Assembly (NCBI RefSeq): GCF_002646595.1
Contig: NZ_PDUD01000011.1
Span: 1-64,000, forward strand
Reading direction: 5' to 3'
DNA: 64,000 nt
Source of the DNA: Flavilitoribacter nigricans DSM 23189 = NBRC 102662
GTDB lineage: Bacteria > Bacteroidota > Bacteroidia > Chitinophagales > Saprospiraceae
Shown here in pieces: positions 17,026-26,161 of this stretch (position 1 is its first letter; each line of letters opens with the position of its first letter). The position numbers and the translations under genes were made by a program. The notes beneath the pieces are model-generated. The model was given only the letters and a program-made list of their open reading frames with translations, ran no database searches and was not told the DNA's origin.

Positions 17026-17063
17026 GGGAGCCGGGCCGCTCCGGTGGAACGTACCCGGCTCCC
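17026..17063 (-). terminator. intercistronic hairpin between cohesin and dockerin genes
   Basis: GGGAGCCGGG (17026-17035) pairs perfectly with CCCGGCTCCC (17054-17063) around an 18-nt loop, directly after the upstream stop codon. No adjoining T-tract. It may attenuate or process the message and lower expression of the second gene (inference). Confidence 0.55.
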
Positions 17064-17069
17064 GATAGA

Positions 17070-20000
17070 CTAATGCAACAATACGACCCGGCGTACCGCT
17101 ACGCCCTGCGCGGTGATCAAACGGAGCGCATAGGTGCCCTGCGGCAGATCGGTAAGCGGCAAGCGATCCGGCGAGCCGGTCCAGCGCTGCAAACGACGAC
17201 CCTCGAGATCGTACAGTTCAATGGACTCGATGTGAATTTGGGGCGTCTTCAGAAAGAGCACGTCCCGGGCCGGTACCGGATATACCCGGATCTGCTGATC
17301 GAGGGCCGGATCGATCGTACCCGTCGTGGAAACGGTGATCACGGAACTGCGCTCCGCTACGGGTACGGCCTCTTCGGCAGCCGTGATCAGGCGGGCGTTT
17401 TCGATGGAGATCGGGATATCGTAGTTATCGGACCGGAAGATCACATCTTCAATGGTCACCAGGAGTTGGGCGATCGCGCCTTTACCGGTAATGTCCACCC
17501 CGTCCGTACGGGTCATGGCCACGTGGATACGGTGGGCCTGGGTATCGACCCGGTAAAAGGTCAGCATATCCTGCTCTTCCTGACCGATCCAGGAATTGTC
17601 AAACGATAATTGCAGGCTGCCGGGCACGATGGCCAGGGGATCGTAATTGATGCTGAAGGCCAGACCGTATACGGTGCTTTCGCTGCTGGCTTCATCGCCC
17701 AGGAGAATGTTGAATACCGGCATATCGCCCTCCTGTACGGCGTAGGTATCGACAAAGATCGGCGTACCGGTAGTACGGGCGGATTCCGGCAGGGTTTCCC
17801 GCTGGGTGTAGCCGTCCTCACCGTCCCAGTTCTCGTTGAACAGCCGGTAATTCAGCGCCAGCGCCAGGGTGTCGATGGCGTTGATGGTACCGTTCCCGTC
17901 CGTATCGATGTGGCGGTAGTCCGTTTGGGTATTAGGTGTTTGCTGGTTCCAGGGTACTCCGAACTGGGCTTCCCAGTTCAGGTTGCCGTCGGGCCGGGGG
18001 TAGCCGTTCTCACCAAAAGCCAGACCAATGTTCAACAGATCGAAATGATCCACCAGGCCGTTGTTATCCGTATCGCCGGGCCAGACATTTTTGGAGATAC
18101 CGTTTTGTATGCTGATGGTGCCCCCGCTGGTAACGACGGGGATGACCTGCGAGGTGATGGTAGAGGCCTCAATGATCGTGGGGTGGTTACTGAGGATGAC
18201 TTCCGTCTGGGGGGCGTCACCGATACTGGTGAAACAAACCTCCAACATGGGGCTGTTGTCCGGCAGATCAACGCCCTGGGTATTGACGTCGATCCAGCTG
18301 AAGGTGGCCGTACCGGGATAGTTTCCACTGGCGTAATTGCCGAGATTGTAATTGTGGGTACCGAAATTGGGCAGCAGATCGGACGTGATATCATCGATAA
18401 CCAGTTGGGACGGATCCCAGCTAATGGTGAACTGCAGCCCGGCAATGCCCGTAAAATTCTCTACGGTGATCGGGACACAGACCGATTCACCCGGAGCGTC
18501 GACCGTGGCATCGCCAATGTCCATGTGCAGGGGCGTGCCGTCGATCTGACAGACCGGGATGATCTTTTTCGAAATGTGGGTCTGGCCGAACTGATCGGTC
18601 ACCGTCACGGTGTAGGACTGGATGGCGTCGGCCGGTGCGATGATGGTACTTTGCTGGTCAGCGGTCTCGGTCAATCCGTTACTCCAGGCGAAAGTGTATG
18701 GCGGAGTACCTCCGTTCCAAACCCGGTAAGTGATCTCGGCCTGGGATTGCTGGCCGTTCTCATCTTCGATACAGTTGTAAGAAGAGGCGGTGGAAAATGA
18801 GGATTCACTGCCGCCGGTGCAATCGGGCGTGACCGGTTCGGCAACCGTTACACAGCCCTTCGAATCGGTAATGGTCACAATTACGGTACCGGGCAGGGAG
18901 ATGGTGGTGAAGCCGATGAGTTCATCGGTCATACTGTCTCCGTTGCTCCAGTTGAAAGTATAAGGTGGAGTACCACCTCCCCAAACGACCGTATAGACCT
19001 TGGCAAAGACCGTTTGTTCGTCAACAACGGTACATTCCCAGTTGCTGCCGGTAAGGAACGCTTCGTCTTTGATGTAGAAATGACGGTAGCCGGTACATCC
19101 GCTGGCGGTGTTGGTCACCGTCACCCGGTAAGCTCCGAAGGAAAGTCCACTAAGGTTCTGGGTCTGCTCACCGGTACTCCAGGCGTAGGTAAAGTCCGAC
19201 GGATCACCCGGCATATTCAGGTTGATGAAGCCGGAACTTTGCTCACAGTCGGTATAGCCGACCTCGCCGGTAAATTCCACCTCATCCGAAACTTCTACTT
19301 TCCCGGACCATTCAAAGGTACAGCCGCCGCTATTGGTGACGGTGGCACTGTAATTGCCGGTAGCCAGACCGGTGATCTCCGGGCCGGTTGCTCCAGTATT
19401 CCAGCTTACGGTGGTGCCTTCGAATTCTCCGCCAATTACCAGCCGGATCGCTCCGGTATTAGTCGTACCGCAGGATACATCCGTGATGTCGGCGAACTGG
19501 AACAACTGGTCATCGTTCTCCGGCACCAGCGTGAAACTGCGGACCACCGAACAGCCCAGCAGCATATCCGTAGCGGTAACGGTATAGATGCCGCCACCCA
19601 GACCGCTGCGGTCCCGGGATTCGGAGCCGTCGTTCCAGCTATAGCTGTAGGAGCCGCTGCCATTACGCATGGTAAAGGAAATAGAACCGTCGCTGTTCTC
19701 CTGGCAGTCGTTTGGGTGATTCACGAGGACGTCGGAAAAAACCAGTTTGGTGTGGCTCTGATCATTTACATGAAACAGCACGCTGCTGGTGGCCAGGTTG
19801 GCGTCCTGTACTTGCAGCAGATAATTGCCGGGGACCAATTCGGAGATCTCGAGCTCACTGGAGGAGAATAAATTAGGTCCGGTCCAGGCGTAGTTGTAGG
19901 GTGGGGTACCCATGCTGACGATGGGAGAAAGGCCGGGAGGGGGGACTTCCGAGCAAACATCCGCAACGGGGCACGACTCAATATCGATCTGGGGTACAAC

Positions 20001-20522
20001 CGGAGCGGGGAAGCCCACCGAGACGCTTCCGCTATGCAGTCTGGCGGCTTTGGTGTCAATTTCCCCTCCGATCCTGGCGGCAAATTCAATGTCGGTGGGG
20101 GTATCGTCAAACAGAATGGGACTGGAAGTGCCAACTTCCCCGACTACATCAAAACAGACGCTAAAGATGACCGTGTTATCCGGCACATCTACCGAATTGG
20201 TAGACTGGTCGAACCAAACCACCCGGAGCCGGTCGGGGTACTGGGGTGCGGTTGCGGGAAAACTGAAATTGGTTTGGCTAAGGTCGGAAAGGTTCATATT
20301 GTTAACGCCCGTAACGGAAAGTACCTGGGGATCCCAGCGCATGGAAAATTGCATGCCCAGCATGCTGGTGAAGTTTTCGACCATTACATCGGCACAAACA
20401 GTTTCACCGGCGGTAGCGGTCGTGTGCTCAACTTTGAGCGCCAGGCAATCCGATTGGGCCTGGAGCGAAGTGAATCCACTGAGGGTTAGGAGAAAGCATA
20501 GGGTAAAATACAGTCTTTTCAT
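17070..20522 (-). CDS. large T9SS surface protein with cohesin-like, SprB-like and dockerin-like modules
   Basis: Secreted cell-surface or extracellular protein of 1150 residues. A signal peptide (MKRLYFTLCFLLTLSGFTSLQAQ) precedes a cohesin-like domain at about 25-170 (GETVCADVMVENFTSMLGMQ, SVCFDVVG). Six SprB/PKD-like repeats, each with an xYxWSxG core, follow: NYAWTG, SYSWNDG, VSWNTG, TYAWSTG, TFNWSNG and TFAWSNG. Then come a second cohesin-like domain (GESVCVPITVENFTGIAGLQ), a dockerin-like pair (GDTDNNGLVDHFDLLNIGL and IDTDGNGTINAIDTLALAL) and a third cohesin-like beta domain. The type A T9SS sorting domain begins at IRVYPVPARDVLFL and ends RRVVLLH. Such proteins are thought to act in adhesion or surface assembly. 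Promoter at 20680-20687. Confidence 0.88.
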   Translation of the reverse strand: MKRLYFTLCFLLTLSGFTSLQAQSDCLALKVEHTTATAGETVCADVMVENFTSMLGMQFSMRWDPQVLSVTGVNNMNLSDLSQTNFSFPATAPQYPDRLRVVWFDQSTNSVDVPDNTVIFSVCFDVVGEVGTSSPILFDDTPTDIEFAARIGGEIDTKAARLHSGSVSVGFPAPVVPQIDIESCPVADVCSEVPPPGLSPIVSMGTPPYNYAWTGPNLFSSSELEISELVPGNYLLQVQDANLATSSVLFHVNDQSHTKLVFSDVLVNHPNDCQENSDGSISFTMRNGSGSYSYSWNDGSESRDRSGLGGGIYTVTATDMLLGCSVVRSFTLVPENDDQLFQFADITDVSCGTTNTGAIRLVIGGEFEGTTVSWNTGATGPEITGLATGNYSATVTNSGGCTFEWSGKVEVSDEVEFTGEVGYTDCEQSSGFINLNMPGDPSDFTYAWSTGEQTQNLSGLSFGAYRVTVTNTASGCTGYRHFYIKDEAFLTGSNWECTVVDEQTVFAKVYTVVWGGGTPPYTFNWSNGDSMTDELIGFTTISLPGTVIVTITDSKGCVTVAEPVTPDCTGGSESSFSTASSYNCIEDENGQQSQAEITYRVWNGGTPPYTFAWSNGLTETADQQSTIIAPADAIQSYTVTVTDQFGQTHISKKIIPVCQIDGTPLHMDIGDATVDAPGESVCVPITVENFTGIAGLQFTISWDPSQLVIDDITSDLLPNFGTHNYNLGNYASGNYPGTATFSWIDVNTQGVDLPDNSPMLEVCFTSIGDAPQTEVILSNHPTIIEASTITSQVIPVVTSGGTISIQNGISKNVWPGDTDNNGLVDHFDLLNIGLAFGENGYPRPDGNLNWEAQFGVPWNQQTPNTQTDYRHIDTDGNGTINAIDTLALALNYRLFNENWDGEDGYTQRETLPESARTTGTPIFVDTYAVQEGDMPVFNILLGDEASSESTVYGLAFSINYDPLAIVPGSLQLSFDNSWIGQEEQDMLTFYRVDTQAHRIHVAMTRTDGVDITGKGAIAQLLVTIEDVIFRSDNYDIPISIENARLITAAEEAVPVAERSSVITVSTTGTIDPALDQQIRVYPVPARDVLFLKTPQIHIESIELYDLEGRRLQRWTGSPDRLPLTDLPQGTYALRLITAQGVAVRRVVLLH

Positions 20523-21030
20523 TTTTTTCGGTTTATGACCAGGAATTATAATTTGTGATTTGAGAGCAGTTGCTATACCGCACTTTTGCGGGTATGTCGG
20601 GTGCCCGTATGGGGTGGGAGTCGTTGGTTTTTCACGTCTGACCTTACACCTTTTTAGAGCTGACCTGCGATTATGGATACAAATTTATCAGGTCAAACGT
20701 CCCGGAGAAAGTACATTTAAACGGAATTATAGCTGATAATATGACTTTTTAATTATATATAAAATTGATAATCAAATATTTGTGTTTTGCTGGTATAGCT
20801 GTTTTTGTTAGGCGTTTTACTAGGTATATAGCAGTTTTTCAATAACTTTAAGCAGAAAAAAAAGCTCCGCATTTAAAGAAGGCCCGAAAAATGGGGAATA
20901 TCGATGCCAAAAAGAGATTTATCGGTCTCTGTATGAGCCGGTTGTGTTTTCTCCATTGCTACAGAAGTATTGATCACTCCAATCCGATCAAGCTGGAAGA
21001 ACTTATGCCTAACCGATTTACGAAGAACTC
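20523..21030. other. AT-rich divergent intergenic region
   Basis: 508 bp between the leftward cohesin gene and the rightward helical-repeat gene. It holds the cohesin promoter (20680-20687) and a very AT-rich stretch near 20740-20790 with the palindrome CAAATATTTG. No clear promoter for the rightward gene and no RNA gene was seen. Confidence 0.45.
20680..20687 (-). promoter_or_regulatory. -7 promoter box of the cohesin/dockerin operon
   Basis: Minus-strand TAAATTTG matches TAnnTTTG. It lies about 160 nt upstream of the cohesin gene start. Confidence 0.5.
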
Positions 21031-22461
21031 ATGACGGACACCCTACTATTGGAATTACTACGCAAAATGGAAACCCGGGAACGTACCCGTTTCCGGGAAC
21101 TGGTTGATTCGCCTTTTTTTAATAAGAATACCAAATTGCGAAAGCTTTGCCACCACGTATTACAGTTCGCTCCGGACTTTCAACATCCGGATCTGGAAAA
21201 GGCGGTCGTTCACCGGCAGGTTTTCGGCAAACAGCCTTTCCGGGAACTGGCTTTTAACAATCTGGTTTCGGATCTTTTACAACTGGCGTACCAGTACCTG
21301 AGTGTAAGTCAGTTCCAGGCCCAGCCCGAGCAGCATCTCGAATACCTTTGTCTGGATCTGCTCGATCGCGATCTTCCCAAACAGGTCAACCGCCAGATCC
21401 GCCGCTGGAAGCTCTGGCGCAGCAAACGGGATGATCGCAGCTACGACTATTTCCATCAGGCCTACCAGCTCTACGAAAAAATGGATCAGCTCAGTCTCAC
21501 TGGCGGCCAGCGGAGAAAAGGGGAGGACCTGCAACGGGAAAACGACGCGCTGGATCGTTACTACTTCATCAATAAGCTCCGGATCGCCTGCGATATGACC
21601 AGCCGCAACGCTGTGGTCAATGCCGGATATACCTGCCACTTCCTGGAAGAGATCCGAAGCTATAAGGCCCGTCAGCCGGAACTGGAGGAGATCCCGCTCA
21701 TTCAGGTTTATTCGCAGGCACTGCGGATGCTGGAATCACCGCGGGAAACGGAGCATTATTTCCAGTTGAAAGAATTGCTGGCGACCTATCGCCCCATCAT
21801 CCCCCAGCGGGAACTTCGCATTTTGTACAACTACGCCCTCAACGTATGTGTCCGCCAGATCAATATCGGCAAAAGCGCCTTCTACCAGGAGATCTGGGAA
21901 TTATATAAGCTATTACTCGCCGAAGGCATCCTGCTGAAGAACGGGCAATTGTCCCAGTGGTCCTACAGCAATATCATCACGAGTGCCATGCGACTGCGGG
22001 CGTACGATTGGACGGAAGAATTCATCCATACCTACCGGGATTACCTGCCGGAGGAAGTCCGGGAAAACGCCTACAGCTATAACCTGGCATCGCTCTACTT
22101 TGAGCAGGGAGATTACACGCGGGCGCTCCATCTGCTGTTTGAAGTGGAATTTACCGACGCTTTTTACCATCTTTCGGCCAAGATCATCCAGCTGAAAGTG
22201 TATTTTCACCTGCGGGAAACGGAAGCTTTCTTTTCGCTAATCGAGGCCACGCGGCACTATATCGCCCGCAACCGCCAACTGTCGGAATATCAGAAGAAAT
22301 CCAATGCGAATTTCCTCAAACTGGCCAGCCGTCTGTTCCAGCATCTCATCCGCACGGAATGGCGGCCGATCAAAGGAAAAGAGCGGGAACGTTTTGTCCA
22401 GTCCATCGAACAGACCCAGCCGCTGGCCAATAAAAGCTGGCTGCTGGAACGGATCGGTTGA
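21031..22461 (+). CDS. hypothetical helical-repeat protein
   Basis: Cytoplasmic protein of 476 residues, without signal peptide or membrane segment. It is almost entirely amphipathic alpha helix, with TPR-like pairs in the C-terminal half (YSYNLASLYFEQGDYTRALH, then YHLSAKIIQLKVYFHLRETEAF). The N-terminus (TLLLELLRKMETRERTRF, then LVDSPFFNKNTKL) is a compact module I know only from uncharacterised Bacteroidota proteins. Many Arg/Gln/Glu residues suggest a soluble scaffold. No catalytic motif was seen. It stands 63 bp upstream of the SH3-like gene in the same direction and may share a transcript. A protein of similar style and size occurs at 48132-49667, but I see no convincing alignment between them. 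Confidence 0.75.
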   Translation: MTDTLLLELLRKMETRERTRFRELVDSPFFNKNTKLRKLCHHVLQFAPDFQHPDLEKAVVHRQVFGKQPFRELAFNNLVSDLLQLAYQYLSVSQFQAQPEQHLEYLCLDLLDRDLPKQVNRQIRRWKLWRSKRDDRSYDYFHQAYQLYEKMDQLSLTGGQRRKGEDLQRENDALDRYYFINKLRIACDMTSRNAVVNAGYTCHFLEEIRSYKARQPELEEIPLIQVYSQALRMLESPRETEHYFQLKELLATYRPIIPQRELRILYNYALNVCVRQINIGKSAFYQEIWELYKLLLAEGILLKNGQLSQWSYSNIITSAMRLRAYDWTEEFIHTYRDYLPEEVRENAYSYNLASLYFEQGDYTRALHLLFEVEFTDAFYHLSAKIIQLKVYFHLRETEAFFSLIEATRHYIARNRQLSEYQKKSNANFLKLASRLFQHLIRTEWRPIKGKERERFVQSIEQTQPLANKSWLLERIG

Positions 22462-22524
22462 TGGTAACCTTTGGCATCCGGCCGGTATAGTATACCTCAA
22501 CCTACCATTTAAATCTGCGCTACC

Positions 22525-23370
22525 ATGAAAAGGGATCTATTACTCCATATAATCGTCCTGCTGATCGGCTACCAGAGCGCCCAGGCCCAGTTCGATACGC
22601 CACACCGACCCTACGGAACTTTCGAACCGGGTGAGACCGTTCTGCTTTTCGGCGACCGGGTCAATCTGCGCGATGCACCCCATACACAGGGGAAGGTCGT
22701 GGCGCAGTTGCCACTGGCCCAATTGCTCCGGGTGCAAAGCATTGGTGCGTCGGCGATGATCAACGGGCTGAACTTCCCCTGGCTGGAAATAGAAACCGAA
22801 TGGGAAGGCCGTACGCAGCGCGGTTGGTTGTGGAGCGGACTGGTCAGCCACCTGAGCCGGAAGGGAAACCAGGGCGAATGGTTTCTGCTGGGCGCAAGTT
22901 CGGCGGAAGGCGATGAGATCACGACTGAACTCCGCGTCGTCAAAGATGGCGCATTGCTTGCACAGCTCGCTTTCCCGGCTATCGGTGAGTTAGGCCATTA
23001 CCTGGAATTAAAAGTTTCGGGCGGCCATAGTGTTCCCGGGGTGCTTCATCTCATCCAGCCGTCCTTTGCCTACGAGGCCTGTGGTTACACCAACGGAGAA
23101 GCCAACATCTTTTGGGATGGCCGCAAACTCCACGATCTGGGCCATACCCGCAACTGGGCGGATGCCGGTTTCGGGTACATGTTTGAGGAGTATCGGATGC
23201 CGGATCACGGAGAGGGATTGCCGGACCGAATACTCTGGATAAAGGAAGAAAGCAAAAACGATGAAATGGGCAACGGGGTAATGACCCGCACGACCAAAGC
23301 GCTACACTGGAACGGTACCCGGCTGGTGGATTTTACCCACGAAGATCTCCTCAATTCCCGAAAGGACTAG
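22525..23370 (+). CDS. secreted SH3-like domain protein
   Basis: Exported protein of 281 residues with the signal peptide MKRDLLLHIIVLLIGYQSAQA. Residues about 35-110 form a bacterial SH3-like fold (LLFGDRVNLRDAPHTQGKVVAQL, then WLEIETEWEGRTQRGWLWSG). These modules usually bind peptidoglycan or other wall components. The C-terminal half (ELRVVKDGALLAQLAF to HWNGTRLVDFTHEDL) is a beta-rich domain I do not recognise, with a CGYTNGEANIFWDG segment. It is downstream of, and co-directional with, the helical-repeat gene. A hairpin cluster follows the stop. Confidence 0.75.
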   Translation: MKRDLLLHIIVLLIGYQSAQAQFDTPHRPYGTFEPGETVLLFGDRVNLRDAPHTQGKVVAQLPLAQLLRVQSIGASAMINGLNFPWLEIETEWEGRTQRGWLWSGLVSHLSRKGNQGEWFLLGASSAEGDEITTELRVVKDGALLAQLAFPAIGELGHYLELKVSGGHSVPGVLHLIQPSFAYEACGYTNGEANIFWDGRKLHDLGHTRNWADAGFGYMFEEYRMPDHGEGLPDRILWIKEESKNDEMGNGVMTRTTKALHWNGTRLVDFTHEDLLNSRKD

Positions 23371-23419
23371 CTGATAGCTGAAATGACATTTTAACTTATA
23401 CCAAGTGGAGGCCTCAATC

Positions 23420-23498
23420 TCAATAACAATTGCAAATTAAATTTCAATACCACTCAGCCATTGCAATTGCTATTGAAATTGACGTTGCTATTTTTTTT
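23420..23498. terminator. hairpin cluster with alternative stems between convergent genes
   Basis: A 16-bp inverted repeat with one mismatch (23420-23435 with 23461-23476) overlaps a second perfect 10-bp repeat, AATTTCAATA/TATTGAAATT (23440-23449 with 23471-23480). The two stems share bases and are mutually exclusive. A T8 tract follows on the plus strand (about 23491-23498). It is probably the terminator of the SH3-like gene and its convergent neighbour. Confidence 0.65.
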
Positions 23499-23536
23499 GC
23501 ACCCAAGTTCATTTGTCATTACAGATAATGCCCGCC

Positions 23537-24112
23537 TTACTCATCGGTATAATCGATGCTTTGTACCTGAACGCTGAACCGGCCGTCGGAAAGCCTCACC
23601 CAGCCCTCAGCACCCTCGCGTGGCTGAAAGTAGCCCGAAAAACTACCGCTGATCCAGCCGTCTTCCGTCCATTCATCGATCTGAAAGCGGGAAGATCCCT
23701 GACTGATCCATTCCAGTACCCGGCCTGGTTCGGGATGATAGGTGTAGGTCATAAACAGGCCCCGGCCTGTACCCTGATGCAATTCCAGGGGGAAATCGGC
23801 TTTCCACAGCTCCCGGTCCTGGACAAAGATCCCGAGTTTCAGCGTTCCGTCGGCTGAAGCGGCCGGGATGAACAACACATCCGAATGGGGGCTGGCAGCG
23901 TCCGGGTGGCGGTAGGTTTTGTAGAGGATGATATTGTCCTGATCTTCCGTCTCGCAATCGAAGGTATTGGGAAAAGATTCGGTTTCTCCCGCAAGACCGG
24001 CCGTTACGTACCATTCGGATTCCAAGGGTAAGTCAACGGTGGCTTCTTTTTCACAGGCAGAAAATAAGCTGGTAAACAGTAATAGCAGGGAAAGAAAATG
24101 GTAATGCTTCAT
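23537..24112 (-). CDS. small lipoprotein of unknown function
   Basis: Predicted lipoprotein of 191 residues from ATG 24112 (MKHYHFLSLLLLFTSLFSAC), with the lipidated Cys at 20 after the lipobox FSA. The frame continues to 24148, but those 12 codons would disrupt the signal peptide. The mature part is an all-beta, tryptophan-containing domain of lipocalin-like style (ESEWYVTAGL, KLGIFVQDRELW, FMTYTYHPEPG, WISGSFSGYFQP), typical of small Bacteroidota lipoproteins without assigned function. It lies downstream of the FecI-like sigma gene on the same strand (103-bp gap) and might be read with it, but no functional link can be shown. Confidence 0.7.
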   Translation of the reverse strand: MKHYHFLSLLLLFTSLFSACEKEATVDLPLESEWYVTAGLAGETESFPNTFDCETEDQDNIILYKTYRHPDAASPHSDVLFIPAASADGTLKLGIFVQDRELWKADFPLELHQGTGRGLFMTYTYHPEPGRVLEWISQGSSRFQIDEWTEDGWISGSFSGYFQPREGAEGWVRLSDGRFSVQVQSIDYTDE

Positions 24113-24214
24113 TGAGTTTTTCCAGTCCAGACAACGATTAGCTGGCAATGGGTTGCCTGCCGGAACGATTTTTTCGAAATAAGGTAAAAATAGGCGGTCG
24201 GGCTACGCAGTTCC

Positions 24215-24796
24215 CTACCACATCTGGATCAGCAGAATGGAAAAAACGAGATCGGAATGCTCCTGCAGGTAGCCCCGTACAATGCGGGTACCTTTTTGCA
24301 GGTGGTTCTGTACGGTATTGGTGGAAATGTGCAATTCTTCGGCGATCTGGCTCAGCGAAAGTCCGTCCAGATAGCGCAGGCGGAAAACCTGCCGGCATTT
24401 GGGAGGCAGGGTGTCGATGGCGCGTTTGGCGATGGCCATGCCTTCTTTCAGGTAGATCTGCTCTTCTACCGGATTATTCAGTGCATTGAAGTAACTTTCG
24501 ATAAAGGCTTTTTTCAGATCCGCGTTTCTGGCCACCTGACGCAGGTAGCTGAGGGCATAATCCCGGGTGATCTTAAAGAGCAATCCGCTGACGGTGATAT
24601 CATCACGCAGTTCCTCCCGCTTTTGCCAAAGTTTCACAAAAACGTCGGAAGTGATCTCCTCGGCTACCTCCCGGTTGCCGACGAACTTCAGGCAATAGTA
24701 ATAGACTTTTGACTGGTACCTCTCGTGGAGGTAAACGAAGCTTTTTTTATCGCCCTTAGCAAATTGTTGAAGGTGAAATTGTTCCTTTAAGTCCAT
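24215..24796 (-). CDS. ECF sigma factor (FecI-like) of the SusCD locus
   Basis: Sigma-70 ECF factor of about 193 residues. Region 2: KKSFVYLHERYQSKVYYYCL, GNREVAEEITSDVFVKLWQ, and LLFKITRDYALSYLRQ. Region 4: IDTLPPKCRQVFRLRYLDGL and SLSQIAEELHISTNTVQNHL. ATG 24796 (MDLKEQF) is preferred over 24817 (MHRNQFGM). It is divergent from the FecR-like anti-sigma gene, 194 bp away, and by analogy with known Bacteroidota systems should activate the SusC/SusD operon when ligand occupies the receptor. The C-terminus ends in a short hydrophobic tail (DLVFSILLIQMW), common in this subgroup. Confidence 0.92.
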   Translation of the reverse strand: MDLKEQFHLQQFAKGDKKSFVYLHERYQSKVYYYCLKFVGNREVAEEITSDVFVKLWQKREELRDDITVSGLLFKITRDYALSYLRQVARNADLKKAFIESYFNALNNPVEEQIYLKEGMAIAKRAIDTLPPKCRQVFRLRYLDGLSLSQIAEELHISTNTVQNHLQKGTRIVRGYLQEHSDLVFSILLIQMW

Positions 24797-24928
24797 CCCA
24801 AATTGGTTTCGATGCAAGGAATCTAATAACCACGCGAATAGTTATGAGCACCTTTTTTGTCTACGGTGTAATCGCAGCTTTTCGATGAATTAGAACATAT
24901 TATTTCGAAATCCCTGTCCAAACTTAGA

Positions 24929-24968
24929 TTTTTTTTTAAAAAAAAACGCAATCCGAATAGTATATTTT
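24929..24968 (+). promoter_or_regulatory. fecR promoter with T9A9 tract
   Basis: A T9A9 run (24929-24946) is followed by TATATTTT (24961-24968), one base off TAnnTTTG, about 22 nt before the fecR ATG. The run could bend DNA between the two divergent promoters. Confidence 0.4.
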
Positions 24969-24990
24969 ATGAATTCTTACGGACTTACTT

Positions 24991-26019
24991 ATGAAACAAA
25001 GCGAAAAACGAACGAAACCAAACCACCGCATGACTAGTAAGGAACAGTTATTGGCTAAGTATTACCGAGGGGAATGTACCCGGGAAGAGATGGAATTACT
25101 CCTGGACCAACTTCGGGATGCTAAAGACGAAGACTATTCCGACATCATGGCCCGGTTGTGGAGGCAGCTCAATGATTTTCCGGATCTGGAAGACGGAGCT
25201 GCCTCCCGGATCATGGAAAAAACCCTCACTAAGATCGGGAACATGGAAGACGAACTGGGTAAAGCCGGTAGCAAACCATCCCGGCACTCCGGTAGTGGGC
25301 GCTTTTTTCGACGACTGAGTGCGGCGGCCGCCATTCTGGCTCTGATCGCGGCGGGTACCTGGTGGATCCGCTCCGCTGATTCGGTGGAACTACACACAGC
25401 TTACGGCGAACAACGCACGATAAGTCTGCCGGATCAGTCGACCGTGATCCTCAACGCCAATTCTAACATCAGTTTTCACCAGGACTGGTCTGAAGACGAA
25501 GTGCGGAAGGTATGGCTCGAAGGTGAGGCTTATTTCAAAGTTCGCAAAGACACGACCGACGGCCGGAAGTTTCAGGTAGTGACGCGTGATCTGACGGTTG
25601 AAGTACTGGGTACGGTGTTCAACGTGCATACGCGCGAAGAGGCTACCCAGGTATTTCTGGAGGAAGGAAAGATCAACGTCGACCTGGAAGACCAGGAAGA
25701 AGATATCCTGATGGACCCCGGAGAACTGGTCACCTATTCCGTAAAAACGCACATTCCCCAAAAAAGAAAAATAGTCGAGGAAGCACCTTCCTCCTGGAAG
25801 GACGGGACCATCATCCTGCAGGAGGTGACATTGAGAGCCATTATTCAAAAAATGGAAGAGATCTACGGGGTTTCCTCCCGGGTGGAAAGCCAGACCTTGC
25901 TGGATCGGACCTTTAACTTCCCGATGCCGGTCAATAACCTGGATACAGCCGTACTGCTGTTGATGGAATCCACCGGACTGATCATTGAGCAAGAAGATGA
26001 TGAGTTGATCGTCAAATGA
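24991..26019 (+). CDS. FecR family anti-sigma factor
   Basis: Inner-membrane signal transducer, 342 residues. The cytoplasmic sigma-binding part (about 1-105) starts with KEQLLAKYYRGECTREEMELL. A single transmembrane helix lies at 109-126 (SAAAAILALIAAGTWWI). The periplasmic FecR domain (about 130-245) has LHTAYGEQRTISLPDQSTVI, VWLEGEAYFKV, and VEVLGTVFNVH. The C-terminal DUF4974/STN-like domain includes VTLRAIIQKMEEIYGV and ends GLIIEQEDDELIVK. This C-terminal part docks with the N-terminal signalling domain of the receptor. Ligand-loaded SusC would then release the divergent sigma factor. It lies 142 bp upstream of susC, in the same direction. Confidence 0.93.
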   Translation: MKQSEKRTKPNHRMTSKEQLLAKYYRGECTREEMELLLDQLRDAKDEDYSDIMARLWRQLNDFPDLEDGAASRIMEKTLTKIGNMEDELGKAGSKPSRHSGSGRFFRRLSAAAAILALIAAGTWWIRSADSVELHTAYGEQRTISLPDQSTVILNANSNISFHQDWSEDEVRKVWLEGEAYFKVRKDTTDGRKFQVVTRDLTVEVLGTVFNVHTREEATQVFLEEGKINVDLEDQEEDILMDPGELVTYSVKTHIPQKRKIVEEAPSSWKDGTIILQEVTLRAIIQKMEEIYGVSSRVESQTLLDRTFNFPMPVNNLDTAVLLLMESTGLIIEQEDDELIVK

Positions 26020-26161
26020 CGGGGCTCCGGCCGGAAGCATCACTCCCGACTCCGCAGGGAAGTTCCGGCGATCCGCCTTCGATCATGCTAAGATAAAAAG
26101 ACCGGAAAAACCTAAATAGCGGTAATTCCGGTGGTATTAATTTTTGCTAAAACACAAAAAT

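Noticed and set aside
16410-20522. Claim of a true cellulosome
   Set aside because: No cellulase or scaffoldin with repeated enzymes is present. Cohesin- and dockerin-like folds are widespread in Bacteroidota surface proteins.
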